Shown here: in pieces, positions 10,882-22,048 of the stretch | Layout of the letters: every line of letters begins with the position of its first letter | Position numbering within the stretch: the stretch's first letter is position 1 | Source of the DNA: Meta bourneti | Taxonomy: Eukaryota > Arthropoda > Arachnida > Araneae > Tetragnathidae | Length of the DNA stretch: 64,000 bases | Reading direction: 5' to 3' | Assembly: GCA_933210815.1 (NCBI GenBank) | Contig: OW119933.1 | Span: 2,480,001 to 2,544,000, forward strand | Made by a program: the position numbers and the translations under genes | Notes under the pieces: model-generated | Told to the model about the DNA's origin: nothing | Database searches by the model: none | The model's input: only the letters and a program-made list of their open reading frames with translations

Positions 10882-11600
10882 ATGTCTTTTTACGTGACGC
10901 TACCTTCGGATAGCTCCTTACAATATTTTCCAGAGAACAAGATTTCTAGCTATTCGACACAATTACCGACTCCTATAAGTTTAAATGGTGAATGGGAGGT
11001 AGGATTAGCTGAAATAATTTATCCGCACACGTGGTATAATATTAATGAAAGCAACAATATATTTGGTTTTGATTTAGGAGATGGAAAATTAATTACAAGA
11101 AAATTACCCCCAGGATGTTACGAATCCGTGCCAGAAATCTTACAAGCTATGTACATGCTCGTGAAAATAAGATAAAATTTAAGTTTAACAGCACAACCAA
11201 ACGAGTTAAGATAAAAACTGAAAACGGAGCAAAAGTTATCTTGCAAGAGGGACTCAGTAATCTCATAGGGTTTTATCCTCAAGTTATAGAAGGTGTAAAG
11301 GAAAGCTCTTTTGTGGCCGATCCAAACATTTCCTACCCCCTATTATATGTGTATAGTGATATTGTAGAACCCCAAACAGTTGGCGATGTACAGGCTCCTC
11401 TTCTCAGAGTTGTTAAGATAACTGGTAATGATGGTGAAATAGTGAGTGCTTTGTACGATAGACCTCATTACGTACCTGTCATACGTCAGCATTTTCAAAC
11501 CATTGAAATACAACTGCGTCTAAATTCTGGAGAGTTAGTACCTTTTGAGAGGGGTAAACTGCTTGTAGTTTTACATTTCCGCATGCGACATTTACTATAA
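10882..11600 (+). pseudogene. Polinton minor capsid (penton) protein, one frameshift
   Basis: ATG 10882 starts MSFYVTLPSDSS, with the conserved early block LNGEWEVGLAEIIYPHTW. The frame shifts by one near 11150 and continues to 11600 with the conserved end HYVPVIRQHFQTIEIQL and GKLLVVLHFR. This is the single jelly-roll penton-like protein of Polintons, expected at the capsid vertices. It is followed 60 bp later by the core protein and major capsid genes, the usual Polinton morphogenesis block. Only the single frameshift disables it. Confidence 0.85.
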
Positions 11601-11660
11601 ATACCATTGAAAAGTGTGAATGTAAACATTTTTAGTAATGAACACTGACCGTGTAACATC

Positions 11661-12083
11661 ATGGCTTGTGTTCCGTATGTGTGTTGTTCTAAAAAGTTTG
11701 AAGAGCATTATGCAGGTCAGACGGGTTCCGGAATGGCTTTCTACAGGGGTAACAATATGCAGAAAGGGTATGGAATTGGCGGCATGTTTCGTCGTTTATT
11801 TCGTAAAGCTCTGCCGTTTCTTTTCAAAGGGGCTAAAACAGTAGGAAAATCAGTTTTAAGCACAGGAACACAAATAGCAAGCGATGTTTTGGAAGGGCAA
11901 GATTTAAAACAATCATCACAGAGGCACGGGCAAGAAGAGAGTAAAAGTTTAGCTCGGAGAGCTATCAATAAGGCTCAGCACATGTTAGGAAAAGGAAAGT
12001 ATAAAAGAAAGCGTAAAACTGCAAAACGTCTCATTTTGTCTAAGAAACGTAAAGGGGAAGCACACGATATATTTGATGCATAA
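11661..12083 (+). CDS. Polinton core protein X-like, basic
   Basis: An intact 140-residue protein. A Gly-rich N-terminal part (YRGNNMQKGYGIGG) leads to an amphipathic or hydrophobic stretch (FRRLFRKALPFLFKGAK) and a very basic tail (GKYKRKRKTAKR, LSKKRK). This layout is seen in the small virion core proteins placed between penton and hexon genes in Polintons and adintoviruses, related in style to adenovirus core proteins. It probably condenses DNA in the particle or helps membrane passage; function is inferred from position and composition. Its stop overlaps the next start (TAATG at 12081-12085), suggesting a shared transcript. Confidence 0.72.
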   Translation: MACVPYVCCSKKFEEHYAGQTGSGMAFYRGNNMQKGYGIGGMFRRLFRKALPFLFKGAKTVGKSVLSTGTQIASDVLEGQDLKQSSQRHGQEESKSLARRAINKAQHMLGKGKYKRKRKTAKRLILSKKRKGEAHDIFDA

Positions 12084-13375
12084 TGGCGTTTGTTTTAAAA
12101 GACTCTCCTGAATGTGCCAAATCGGAATTGGAATTATTTCGCCTACCACCCACCCAAACTGTTATACAAAGTGGGCAATGGGTACAATTTCACCCATTGT
12201 CGAACGTAGCGGACGGCGGACCCGTAGAATTTCAAGTATCAGGTAGTGGAGAGGATTATATCGATTTATCTCAAACACACTTGTATGTCAGAGCCAAAAT
12301 TTTAAAAAGCGACGGAAAGGCATTGACACCAGATGAGAACATTGGCCCTGTTAATTTGTTTCTCCATTCCTTGTTTTCACAAGTTGACGTTAATCTAAAC
12401 GAACGTTTAGTTTCCAGTTCAAACAACATGTATCCTTACAGTGCCTATATAGAAACTTTACTGAATCACAGATCTGATAGCAAAGCCTCGCAATTAACCT
12501 CTGAATTATTTTACAAAGATACAGGCAATCATTTGGCCAATGAAACGAATGAGGGATTTACCAAACGATGCAGTTTTTGTAAGCACAGTTCAACTGTTGA
12601 TATCATCGGTGCAATACACAGCGATTTATTTAACCAAGATAGACTTTTATTAAATCTAGTGGATTTAAAAATTAAACTCATACGCAGCAAGCCAGAGTTT
12701 TGTCTGATGGGCACAGGAGATTATAAAGTAGTTCTTGAACATGTCTCTTTATTTGTGCGCAAAGTGCGTGTTAGTGTAGGGGTTACTTTAGGCCATAGTA
12801 AGGCTTTGGAGAAAGAAACAGCTAAATATCCTATCAATAGAGTATTATGTAAAAGTTATTCCGTGCCTAAAGGAAATATGTCCCTTACCCAAGATAATAT
12901 TTTTGTGGGTCAGATGCCTAAGAGAGTTGTAATTGGGTGTGTGGATAACGATGCATTTCATGGAACCTATGAAAAGTCTCCGTTTCAATTTAAACACTAC
13001 AATTTAAATTTCATAGCACTCTATGTAGACGGCCAACCTACCCCCTATAATGCCCTTCAGCCGAACTTTGCCCATAACAATTACGTTCGAGCCTATCAGA
13101 GTTTGTTTTTAGGAACAGATAAAACAGGGGACAATTACGGAAACAACATTTCGAGGGAAGAATACCCCAAAGGTTACACTCTGTTTGCTTTTGATTTGTC
13201 TCCAGATCTATGTGATGGTGAACACCTCAATCTCATTAAACATAGTAACATGAGGTTAGAAATGAAATTTAAAGAACCTTTGACACACACTGTTAACATA
13301 ATAGTGTATGCAGAATTTGAAAACGTCATTGAAATCAACAAATCTAGAAATATTATTTACGACTTTAGCAATTAA
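12083..13375 (+). CDS. Polinton major capsid protein (double jelly-roll)
   Basis: An intact 430-residue frame, the usual length for this protein. The conserved N-terminal signature EFQVSGSGEDYIDLS followed by LYVRAKI is present, then LFSQVDVNLN, YPYSAYIETLLNH and, late in the protein, the block KGYTLFAFDLSPDLC characteristic of Polinton capsids. It would build the pseudo-hexameric capsomers of an icosahedral particle. It starts inside the stop of the core X gene and ends 1 bp before the protease start, so the three genes are packed like an operon or polycistronic unit. Confidence 0.95.
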   Translation: MAFVLKDSPECAKSELELFRLPPTQTVIQSGQWVQFHPLSNVADGGPVEFQVSGSGEDYIDLSQTHLYVRAKILKSDGKALTPDENIGPVNLFLHSLFSQVDVNLNERLVSSSNNMYPYSAYIETLLNHRSDSKASQLTSELFYKDTGNHLANETNEGFTKRCSFCKHSSTVDIIGAIHSDLFNQDRLLLNLVDLKIKLIRSKPEFCLMGTGDYKVVLEHVSLFVRKVRVSVGVTLGHSKALEKETAKYPINRVLCKSYSVPKGNMSLTQDNIFVGQMPKRVVIGCVDNDAFHGTYEKSPFQFKHYNLNFIALYVDGQPTPYNALQPNFAHNNYVRAYQSLFLGTDKTGDNYGNNISREEYPKGYTLFAFDLSPDLCDGEHLNLIKHSNMRLEMKFKEPLTHTVNIIVYAEFENVIEINKSRNIIYDFSN

Positions 13376-13376
13376 G

Positions 13377-13841
13377 ATGTATGCACACCAAATAAAGCGT
13401 ATCTTATACCAAAACCCCCAAACGGCTCCGTTATTTAAAGGTGTGTTTGCAGCAGACAGGATTCCTCATGTACGTGGAAGATGTGAAATGGTTATAAATG
13501 TGGATCCTCTATCTAAACCTGGATCGCATTGGTTAGCCCTGTACATAGAAGGCAATACACTAGAGTTATTTGATTCATATGGTCGCTCCCCAGAAAACTT
13601 TGAAGGACCCATTTTGCGTTTTATTTCCAAATATGCTAAAGTGAACTGGAATCCGTTTCCTTTCCAAAGTGTCACTTCCAATGTATGTGGCCCTTATTGC
13701 ATATATTATTTATTGAAAAGATGTCAAGGAAAATCTATGTATTCTATTTTAAAATATTTGCAACATAGCAAAAGAAATGATTTTAGAGTGTATCAGTTTG
13801 TGAAAAAAAGATATGGTGTAAGATTTATTTATAAAAAATAA
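13377..13841 (+). CDS. Adenain-like maturation cysteine protease
   Basis: ATG 13377 opens 154 intact residues. The adenain/Ulp1-like catalytic set is visible: His in GSHWLALYI (about residue 51), Asp in LFDSYGRS (66), Gln in PFPFQSVTS (97) and Cys in NVCGPYCIYYL (104). The enzyme would trim capsid precursors during maturation. AATAAA follows right at the stop. It is the last plus-strand gene; the opposing minus-strand genes end 95 bp beyond. I chose this start because it follows the capsid stop by one base and gives the family's usual N-terminus. Confidence 0.93.
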   Translation: MYAHQIKRILYQNPQTAPLFKGVFAADRIPHVRGRCEMVINVDPLSKPGSHWLALYIEGNTLELFDSYGRSPENFEGPILRFISKYAKVNWNPFPFQSVTSNVCGPYCIYYLLKRCQGKSMYSILKYLQHSKRNDFRVYQFVKKRYGVRFIYKK

Positions 13842-13935
13842 AGAATTTTATATATTAAGTTGTGTGTGTGTGTAATTTTTTTTAATAATAAATAATCTGC
13901 GGACACATAAATATACAAACTAAAGATATTTTTTT

Positions 13936-14609
13936 TTATTTATAACTAATCCATTCATTCTTTTTAGCATACATTTTAGACTTTTTAACAAACATTTTAG
14001 GAACATGCTCCTTACTAGACAGCATAGATTTATTAACAATGTATTTAACAGGTAATTTCATTTCTTTTACAGCACTCATAAACACATTAGTTCCAAAGGG
14101 AGCTTTCTTTTTATTTCTTAAGATGTAGTTAATCAAGAGAACTATATTTGAACGGGGTATAATTTGGTTATTATAAATGATTTCCCCTTTTTCAGACCAC
14201 CTTAAAGTATTTTGTGCATTCTTTAAAAAATCGTACATTTCTACAGCAACCTGCTTTTGCCTAACTGGTACAGTGTTTAGAACACTTTCCAAAATAATAT
14301 CCTCTTCCTCACTTTTAAGTGGTATTTTGTCTGAAAAATCATTGGGAGGTTCTTGTTGATTTGCCTTTTCTGTAGGAATTTCTGCCTGCTGAACCTTTTT
14401 TTGTCCTGAACTGGGGGGTTTTCTGTTTGGATTGGAAACTTTACGTAATGTTGCAAAATTTGCACGAATTGAAGGGCCTTTTCACTGTCACTCAAAGATT
14501 TTTGCTTTAGTATGTTGTGCATTTTTCTGTCCAGTTCGGATAAATGTTCATTCACAAAAGCGGGAAACCTGTCTTCAGGCACAATCATTAATTTCTTACT
14601 GTACTCCAT
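13936..14609 (-). pseudogene. Conserved Polinton protein of unknown function, frameshifted
   Basis: ATG at 14609 begins MEYSKKLMIVPEDRF and then LSELDRKMHNIL, a start widespread in animal Polintons. A frameshift near 14300 separates it from a conserved C-terminal part (LRWSEKGEIIYNN, IPRSNIVLLINYI). The middle is Lys/Pro-rich, as usual for the family. No enzyme motif is seen. The start overlaps the end of the next upstream minus-strand gene by 14 bp, indicating co-expression. Function is unknown. Confidence 0.7.
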
Positions 14610-14928
14610 GGATAAGGGATCCTATCACCGAAATGGCTGCTGGCAATAATATGCTTAAAATGCCTTCTCCTTTTTGGGAAATGAGAATTTTGCGCTTTTT
14701 GTACAAAGGGATTGATTTATCAGCTAGTTTTATGATACTTTGCTTATACAGAGCAAGCTTGTGTTTTCTATACTTTGAAACAGGAACGTTACCCTTTAAT
14801 AAATTTAATGCGCATTCGCACACAGATTTTATCGTACTATTTGAACACTTTCGCAAAAGAGCGGCTTTTGCTTTACTCTTTAGCACCAGTTTCAGCTGTT
14901 CTAATTGCTGTCGTGTGCACTTAGTCAT
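14596..14928 (-). CDS. Small basic Polinton protein with hydrophobic tail
   Basis: An intact 110-residue protein. It is rich in Lys, with conserved ALNLLKGNVPVS in the middle and an end of the type KGEGILSILLPAAISVIGSL. Proteins of this pattern occur next to the previous gene in many Polintons and adintoviruses. A role in the virion is inferred by analogy with membrane-active capsid or core proteins; nothing in the sequence proves it. Confidence 0.72.
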   Translation of the reverse strand: MTKCTRQQLEQLKLVLKSKAKAALLRKCSNSTIKSVCECALNLLKGNVPVSKYRKHKLALYKQSIIKLADKSIPLYKKRKILISQKGEGILSILLPAAISVIGSLIHGVQ

Positions 14929-15069
14929 AGTGATAGCAAATGAGAGCTATGCAAACTAAACAAGGGTATTTATATGCTGTTGGCACTAAAACTGCAAAGC
15001 ATTAGATCTATGAGTTCTCTGATTCACTATCAGCAAGAATGTTTTGACAAATCACGTATTTACATTCTA

Positions 15070-15680
15070 TTAGCGAGGCTGATAAAGATAGAAAGTATCT
15101 TCAGTAAAGAGACCAGTGCGTAAACGCCATGTGTCATCCATATCTGGCTTCAAATCTATCAGCAGATAACCGTAAGGTTTACTTGTCGCGTCCTGAAACA
15201 CTTCTTGAAAGAATTTAGTGTTTGAGGGGTACAGTTGCCGATCTAAATGGGTTATCTGAGATCTGTCTCTAGGGTTTTTGAATAAAATCAAGTAATGACT
15301 GTTTAAGGAAATATCTCTCATCTGAGAAGATTTATGGAACACATTTTGCACGATAAATACAATGCTTAAATTCCTATGGTGACTGCCCTTTGTGAACAGC
15401 TTAGTCAGCTTGGTGTCGTTTCCTAACTCTGTCATTAAATCGTCAATGACTATTAAAGCGTTCGAAACTGTGTTTAAGACAGCAGGCAATCCTTCGTGAA
15501 ACTGTACCGTAGGCATTTGGGTATACAAATTTTGATAAGCACCATAGCACCAAAGTACTTTCGTTGGAAAATGATCTATAGTTTTCTGCTCAATAATGTT
15601 TTTGACAAAATAATCTTGCCACACCCCGTTGGGCCTGCAACTAACATAGTAAAAGGATGTTTTAACTTTAAGAGTTCCAT
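15070..15680 (-). pseudogene. FtsK/HerA-like genome packaging ATPase, frameshift at Walker A
   Basis: The start is likely ATG 15680 (MELLKLKHPFTM), followed by a Walker A loop GPTGCGK at about 15630-15645. One base out of frame, directly after that loop, an open frame of 184 residues continues to 15070 with Walker B (ALIVIDDLM), a sensor-like stretch (SIVFIVQNVF) and the typical Polinton ATPase end (YGYLLIDLKPD). The enzyme would pump DNA into the capsid. Length (about 203 residues) fits the family. The only lesion seen is the one-base shift at the nucleotide-binding loop. Confidence 0.88.
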
Positions 15681-15689
15681 GATATATGA

Positions 15690-15893
15690 TTACATTTTAA
15701 GAAAGCTTGCCTTTTTTATACTCTGGCATAATACGTCTAGGCATCCTTCAAGTGTGCTTGCTACAAGATCACACTCGCTAAACGAATCCACTATGTTTTG
15801 AGTAAATTCTAAACAGTGGTTTTTAAATACATTTATAGAATTTTGTACGCAACCACATAATGTTCTGCCACAATGCGAGTTGTTAAAATACAA
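15690..15893 (-). CDS. Small Cys-rich ORF of the Polinton, unrecognised
   Basis: 67 residues with six Cys (SHCGRTLCGC, NHCLEF, SECDL, LEGCLDVLC). It lies 10 bp upstream of the ATPase start on the same strand, so it could be a small co-expressed gene. I recognise no family, and chance is possible at this length. Confidence 0.3.
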   Translation of the reverse strand: MYFNNSHCGRTLCGCVQNSINVFKNHCLEFTQNIVDSFSECDLVASTLEGCLDVLCQSIKKASFLKM

Positions 15894-15959
15894 ATTGTAG
15901 AAATCGTTGCATTTAATATAACCTATTGAATCAATGCTTTGATAAATTATATATATTTC

Positions 15960-16145
15960 TTAGGTCGTTGCATTTTGTATTAAATTGGGGTCGTTAGTTC
16001 CATAAAAACAGCTCCATACAATATATGCAGTAAAACATAAATAAGAAAATATAGTTAACAACATAAGGGTCCTGGCTAGTTCCATTTTATATGACTGCTC
16101 TGGCAAATGCTTTTCTATACACTGATCTTTTCTACACGTGAGCAC
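15960..16145 (-). CDS. Small ORF with one membrane segment, unrecognised
   Basis: 61 residues: a short Lys/Cys/Glu-containing head, one hydrophobic helix (LMLLTIFSYLCFTAYIVW) and a short tail ending in a possible N-glycosylation site (NATT). It lies between the polymerase and the ATPase on the same strand. If real it is a small single-pass membrane protein, perhaps for particle entry or exit; that role is a guess. Confidence 0.35.
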   Translation of the reverse strand: MLTCRKDQCIEKHLPEQSYKMELARTLMLLTIFSYLCFTAYIVWSCFYGTNDPNLIQNATT

Positions 16146-16325
16146 TCTTTTTTAAAGTAGTAAAATATAACCTCAAAACCCCTTTTATATTAAATACTAT
16201 TCTCAATACACAAAGTTAAAAAATATATATACTTAAATACAATATTTACATTAAAACCATAGGGTATAAAGTTAAAATATATATATATACACTCTATGTA
16301 CAAGATTTAAATATGACAAGCGTCC

Positions 16326-19300
16326 TTAAAAACCATAGGGAAGAGTTTTGTAATTTTCTTTAATGACTCGTTTGTCATAAACGAGTCGATATTTTTTTTC
16401 TTCAAATACATTAATAACTTTACGTTTTTTAACGTGTCTAGTAATTTTCGTTTCGTTCCTAACTGAAAGTGTGCTTGTCATGTCCAAATCCTGTACTAAC
16501 TCCTTCATAGAGGAAAAATTTAAAATTTGCAAATTCCTAAAGTTCAAACTAAATCCTCGGATTTTACAACTTTGGACACCGTCCTCGGTTTGGTAGGCAT
16601 AGTTTTTTGCTCCACCTATGACATAAGAAATAATATAAGAATTTTTTTTAACGATTATTAAACACACTAAATATGCGAGTGGGTGTACATTTTTTAAAAA
16701 ACACTTAAGCTAAATTTGTAATTGCAAAAATATCTTACCAGAGACAAACACTTGTATTGTTTTGCCATCCAACTCATCTGTGAAATCACCCAGATAGGAT
16801 CCTAATGGAGGGTCGTTGTTGCCATTTGACGCGTATATGATACTGCAAAATAAATGATTATATATAATATACTGAAAATATCAATTGTTATAAAACACTT
16901 TATATACAGTTTTAGTAGAAATACAGTGCTAACATCATTACAAAGTGATAATTACCTATCAGTGTCGAAATATAAAACGTCTTCACCCAATTTGTCCAAC
17001 TCCTCGTATAATTTTAGGCGGGCCCATGCAGTGGTGAAGGTGGCAAGAAAGATGTTGGTTTGGTTGGACGGTAGTGCATATTCCTCTTTGGTTTTGTACT
17101 GCACGGCCGCTACAGTTTCGGTGGGTATATAGAGATCACTAACCTGTAACATTTAAAAACGCATATTAGAAACTTTAATATTAACAGTTGTTTTTACTCC
17201 TGCATCTGTTACAAACATTCTTCAATCGTAGTCCTAATATGTTTTTAAAAGTAAATTACCTCTATAGTAGGGTCCGTTATCAGCTTGTTTAAATCAGAGA
17301 GCTTTGTGACGTATTTCACCTGTGTATTATTTTCATTCATACCCAAACGCTCCCAGAAACTATAAGAAATAAATGTAATTAATATTTTAGTATCATCGTT
17401 TTCGTTTACAGTGTTCGTGTAAAAAAATGCGTTATTTACCTATTAAGGCACAGTTTGGCAACTTGCCGCTTCCCAGGATTAATTCCAATTTTGGAAAGGT
17501 CTAAGTCAACTCCCTCTTTTTCTTTATAATTTTGTATGTACAGGTTCTTTTGTACATCAGAAATGCACTCTGTAGGCCATCCAGAGGACTCCTGTTTTAA
17601 CTTTAAGAAGGTATCGATGTAGGCAGAAAAAGCTCTACACGGGTTTCCTTGAAGTGATAGATCTGTTAACATTAAAAACGTTGTTTTAAGAGCCTTAAAC
17701 ATATTATCATAAATTGTTAGTTTTAATAATGTAATTAATCACCTCATAAATTTTAAGAACTTTGTAGCCTTTCTCCACTGCCTTTTTCACTTCCTCTGTA
17801 ACCCATGTCCCCACAAAACTTCTTTCGCTATCACTGTGCTGACAATCTGTTTGCTGGTAGGTTTCCACACAGATTTTGCAGAGTGGAAACGTCAACTTGT
17901 TATTTGATCTGTATTAAAAAAGTTTAATTTAATCTTCTGCTTTTAAAAAAATTAAATGAGACAAAATTACATTTTTATGTGAAAAAAAGGATAACGACAT
18001 AATTATATAAATACCTATGGGGTAATGCAGGAAAATATAATTTCCTAGGAGGTGAAACTCGGCATTTTATGACCCCAAAGTATTGGTTTAGATTGCCAAA
18101 GTCCGAGGTTATAATTTGCGGATGTTTTATAGGATAACTGCAAAAAAATATATATAAAACACGTTTTAATCATACACACATCTAAAAAAATGCATTTAAA
18201 ATTGTGCTTTCAAAGTAAAATATATCTCACCGACTGTACTTGTTTACGTAGGGATAAAGGCTCGTGAAATCAATATACTTAGCCTTTCCTTCGTAGAAAA
18301 GACGTACAGCGTTTGTCCGGCCTCCAAAGAACGAGTCTCGTGGGTTTAAACGCTCCACCACATCGTGTGTGGAAAGAAAGACCTGCAAATCTGCATCTGT
18401 CTTCTTCAGTGTATTAAAAGTGTGCTCCCACATTTCGACGTAATTAAATCCTAAGGACTGCAGTTTGGCTTGAGTTGCAATGGTTTGTTGATGCAGCTCC
18501 CACATAAAATGGCCATTCAACGGATTAATTACGTCCTGATCTGTGTAGCACTGGGAGCAGCCATGAAAAAAACAACCTAAAATGTTAAAAAAGTTATGAG
18601 CAACTTTTTCTTTGAAAAAAGTAATAGTGTTAGACTCTTTTAGAAAAAATATTTACCTTGAAATTGATATACTGTATTGGTATCTTCACAGAAACCGTCA
18701 ACGGATATGCCTCCCACCTTTCTTTCACCAAGTCCATTACCTGCATGTATAATGGCAATTCCATTTTTATGACTTAGAAAGTCTAGCCATTGGATTGACC
18801 CCAAACTGTGTCGTGTTCTATTCACGTACATATTTTTGGGCATGTGTGCTATCACCTCGCTGGAAATAAATTTAGAGCGATATGTAGCCATACAGGCACT
18901 AGAAATGGTGATATATTGAAAGGGGTCGACACCCGTCACGGTTAAAAATTCCCTTCTGAATTGCATACAACACCTTCGTAAAATATCCACATCCGACCTA
19001 AAGATATATATTCAAAATGAGAAAACCCTTTACAATAAATATTTAAAAAAACATACATTTAAAAACATATAATAAATTTAACCCATTCATTGATTTAAAT
19101 CACACCACTAAGTTTTAACTCTACACTAAGAGAAGACTGTAACACAACTTTAAAAATAAAGTCATAAATTAGGCAGCAGAAACTTTAATGATCCCCCTCA
19201 ACGAGTAGGATTACAACATAAAAAATTACTTACCTGCAGTATTTTAACATTTCCTCCGCAAAGTTGAAACTCTCCTTCTTCCTTTCCTCATACCAGGCAC

Positions 19301-21739
19301 AAAATTTCTGCCGGTCAGCAGTAAGCATTGTATCGGGTGTATAAAAGGAGGCATTCGGTAACTCGCCTATGTAGGTTTGATGATCGGGGGTATTAAACAA
19401 ATGGGGAAAGTAACCTTTAGCTAATTCAGCTATACCAAACGTTTTGGGGAATTTGGAAAGGGCCATGGGTAAGAAATTAAAGGAGTCAATGACTATAATT
19501 TTATGGGAGCATAATTCTAAATGCATGATTTTGGTTCCGTTTGGTATAACAGAGGGAGTGAGACCTTGTTTTAGCAAATAAGCTAGAACAAATTGCCCAT
19601 CAAAACCTTGCATGTTATGGGCAATTGCCGTATACTCTTTATGTTGGGGGGAAAACAAAAATGCGCAAAACTGGTCGCAGGCCTCATATCCCTTAAACAC
19701 AAATTCCGTATCATCCGCATACATGGCGACAGCAAAATTGACCTTATGCTCAGAATCACTCTGATCTGTCTCAAAATCAAAAAATATAAACTTTTCATTA
19801 GGGAATTTAGGGGCAATTTTCTTTAAATAGCACAAATGCTCCGTTAACAAATATTTGTTGCAGTTGTTGCACAGTGTTTCACCACATTTATGTAGGTGAC
19901 GGGGTCGTTGTTTGGAATTTAAAAATTTATGACAGTTGGGGCAAATATAAAATTGTTGGCAAAAACTGTCCTTTTTACCTACTACCGATTTATGACGGGC
20001 ATAACAATCATCAGACCTACACACACGGTTACAGTCCGCGCAAGCCTTCGAAACACCCTCTACACACTCTCGAGAGTAACATATGGGGCATACGCGTTCA
20101 CATCTGTGTATGTGAATATTGTTGTACGCCTTGTCGCACTCAGAACAGTAGTACGAGGAGGAATGGAAACCGGTCATAGACTTAATAAGGTCATAATGGT
20201 TATCGTTGAAATACAGAAAAATTTCAGGACGAGATGGGCGTATGGGTCCTTTATAAGCAACCTAAAACATTTAAATTAATTTAGTTTATAATACTTAGCC
20301 ATTTCCAAATTCTCTAACTTAAACAATTTCCCCCTTAATAAAAAAAAAACTTACCTTATTCAAGTTGTCTGAAGAAACTACATGGATCTGTGCATTTAAA
20401 TAGTCTTCAAATTTTCTGATTTCTGCATAACCGCAAGGTCCCAGGGGTACTCCAGCGTTCCTACACAAATCTTCGGCCATTCTCTTTTGTAGAGGTTTCC
20501 TACCGTCAGCTATGTAACTATAGTTCGGCCGTTTCTCTTGGTAGGCCAAACCAACAATAATCGCACGTGCACAACAGAGTTCGTCGTCTTCCCTTGGTAT
20601 GCTTACGATACAACGTTTCTTAAGACGATTAGATGCAACATCCAGCAGCTTCCGTTTACCACCTCCTTGCGGATTACGTACCGTTATGACATCAATTCGT
20701 AAGCTCCGGTCGTCCAGTGGAATGCTGTCTTTGCTCTGAAAGAAATAAAAACTGCAAGCCTTCGATCCCGTATTACACCCTTCCATTAATAACCCCTTAT
20801 CATTTAAAAATTACCTGCAACACTTTCATAATAGTTGAAAGAATGAACTCCACCGATATGTTCCGTATCCTTCTTAAGCATGTGGATATGGGCCGGTCCA
20901 AATGATCAGAAAAGAAACAGAATCTGTAAAATAACAAACATATATACATTCTCCTGAAATAAATACATATAGAGGTGTTAACACTTTGTTACCATTTCTT
21001 TTAACAATACCTTATGAAATCGTTCTCCGTCAAATTAAGTGTTGTTTCCGCTATGAGGGCTGTTAGTAGCATCTGCAGAAACGTTAAAGCAGTGTTAATC
21101 ACACTGTTTCTATACTGGTGGGGAATTTGATCAGGATTTATATGGGCCGTAAATGTCCGTTCTTCCGTTTGGAAGCGAGCGTTGACCCTTCTCCTCGTTT
21201 CTCTTAACGTATACGGCAAATCAATCTAACCAAAATAGTAAAAATGTATAAGTAAAAACCCGTACGTGAAGTATTACAAAATATGAATAAAAGTTAAGAA
21301 AATGTTCATTAATATTTACTTCTGCACTACCACCACCAATCTGGTTTTTAAAATCGTAAATCTGTTTAAAAAAAGAGAAGGTATCAGACGTGTTGAAACT
21401 TAATTAATTAAAAACTATTCGCGCATTACTAATGAACGTTACACTTACAAGTTCATCTTCTTCAATTTCCTTAACCCATTCAAGCTCTTCTTCTGTCATA
21501 GGATATTCGCGAAACAGCTGCGAAATCTCATCATCATCATCATTATCCTAAATAACATTCATTTGTTTTACTATACAGAATTCGTAATCTCAAATAAAAC
21601 TAGCACTATTTTAGAGGTGTTGAAAAACTATACTTATATAAGCTTCTTTTTCCAGCTCGTTGATCTCCTGCATTTCTTCATCGGTTATAGGATTTTCAGT
21701 AAAAAACTTAGAAATCTCGTCTTGGCTATTAGAATTCAT
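16326..21739 (-). CDS. Family B DNA polymerase of the Polinton, spliced (about 15 exons)
   Basis: Exons inferred from GT-AG borders and matching phases: 21739-21634 (doubtful), 21547-21449, 21361-21320, 21225-21011, 20923-20815, 20735-20355, 20261-19234, 18997-18657, 18576-18231, 18137-18015, 17908-17743, 17662-17440, 17359-17260, 17143-16956, 16842-16739, 16615-16326. Together about 1,250 residues. Before the exonuclease the large exon has many CxxC pairs (CSEC, CPIC, CADC, CPNC, CNNC), as in other Polintons. ExoI is FFDFETD (about 19770), ExoII NMQGFD (about 19600), ExoIII spans the 19234/18997 intron, motif A is DFTSLYP (about 18255), and motif C is YFDTD (about 16960). This is the protein-primed type that copies the element from its ends. 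Exon 17662-17440 has a 1-base frameshift, and the first exon does not join the second in frame. Confidence 0.93.
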
Positions 21740-22048
21740 TTTCTCAAACAGAATAAACTGTCAATAATCTCAAAAAATAACTATGTAGTCAAAGTACTCT
21801 TGAACAGAAATTCGTATGGTCAAGTCTCACTCAATATATTGAATATTCAAAGCTTAACACTAACCTTTTATATCTCTTTTGAGTCACGCCCCTTGTAATC
21901 TTAGTACGTACCCAATTAGAACATACCATTAAGAATCATGTGTTTACCCCTTTCCCCCTCTCAAACATCAGTCATATCCATGTATTGCTTTAAACTGTTA
22001 CCACTATCTGTAAATTTCGAATTGCCTCCCTTCGTCACTATTTCATAG
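21740..22048. other. Polymerase upstream region
   Basis: About 310 bp between the probable polymerase start and the right inverted repeat. It must hold the promoter of the minus-strand genes. I see no gene and no clear TATA element. Confidence 0.5.

Noticed and set aside
19593..20279. Plus-strand frames opposite the polymerase zinc-finger exon
   Set aside because: They lie antisense to a well-supported exon and have no motifs.
16326..21739. Polymerase read as a pseudogene full of frameshifts
   Set aside because: Each break coincides with GT and AG splice signals and compatible phases, and the gaps are AT-rich. Introns explain all but two of the breaks.
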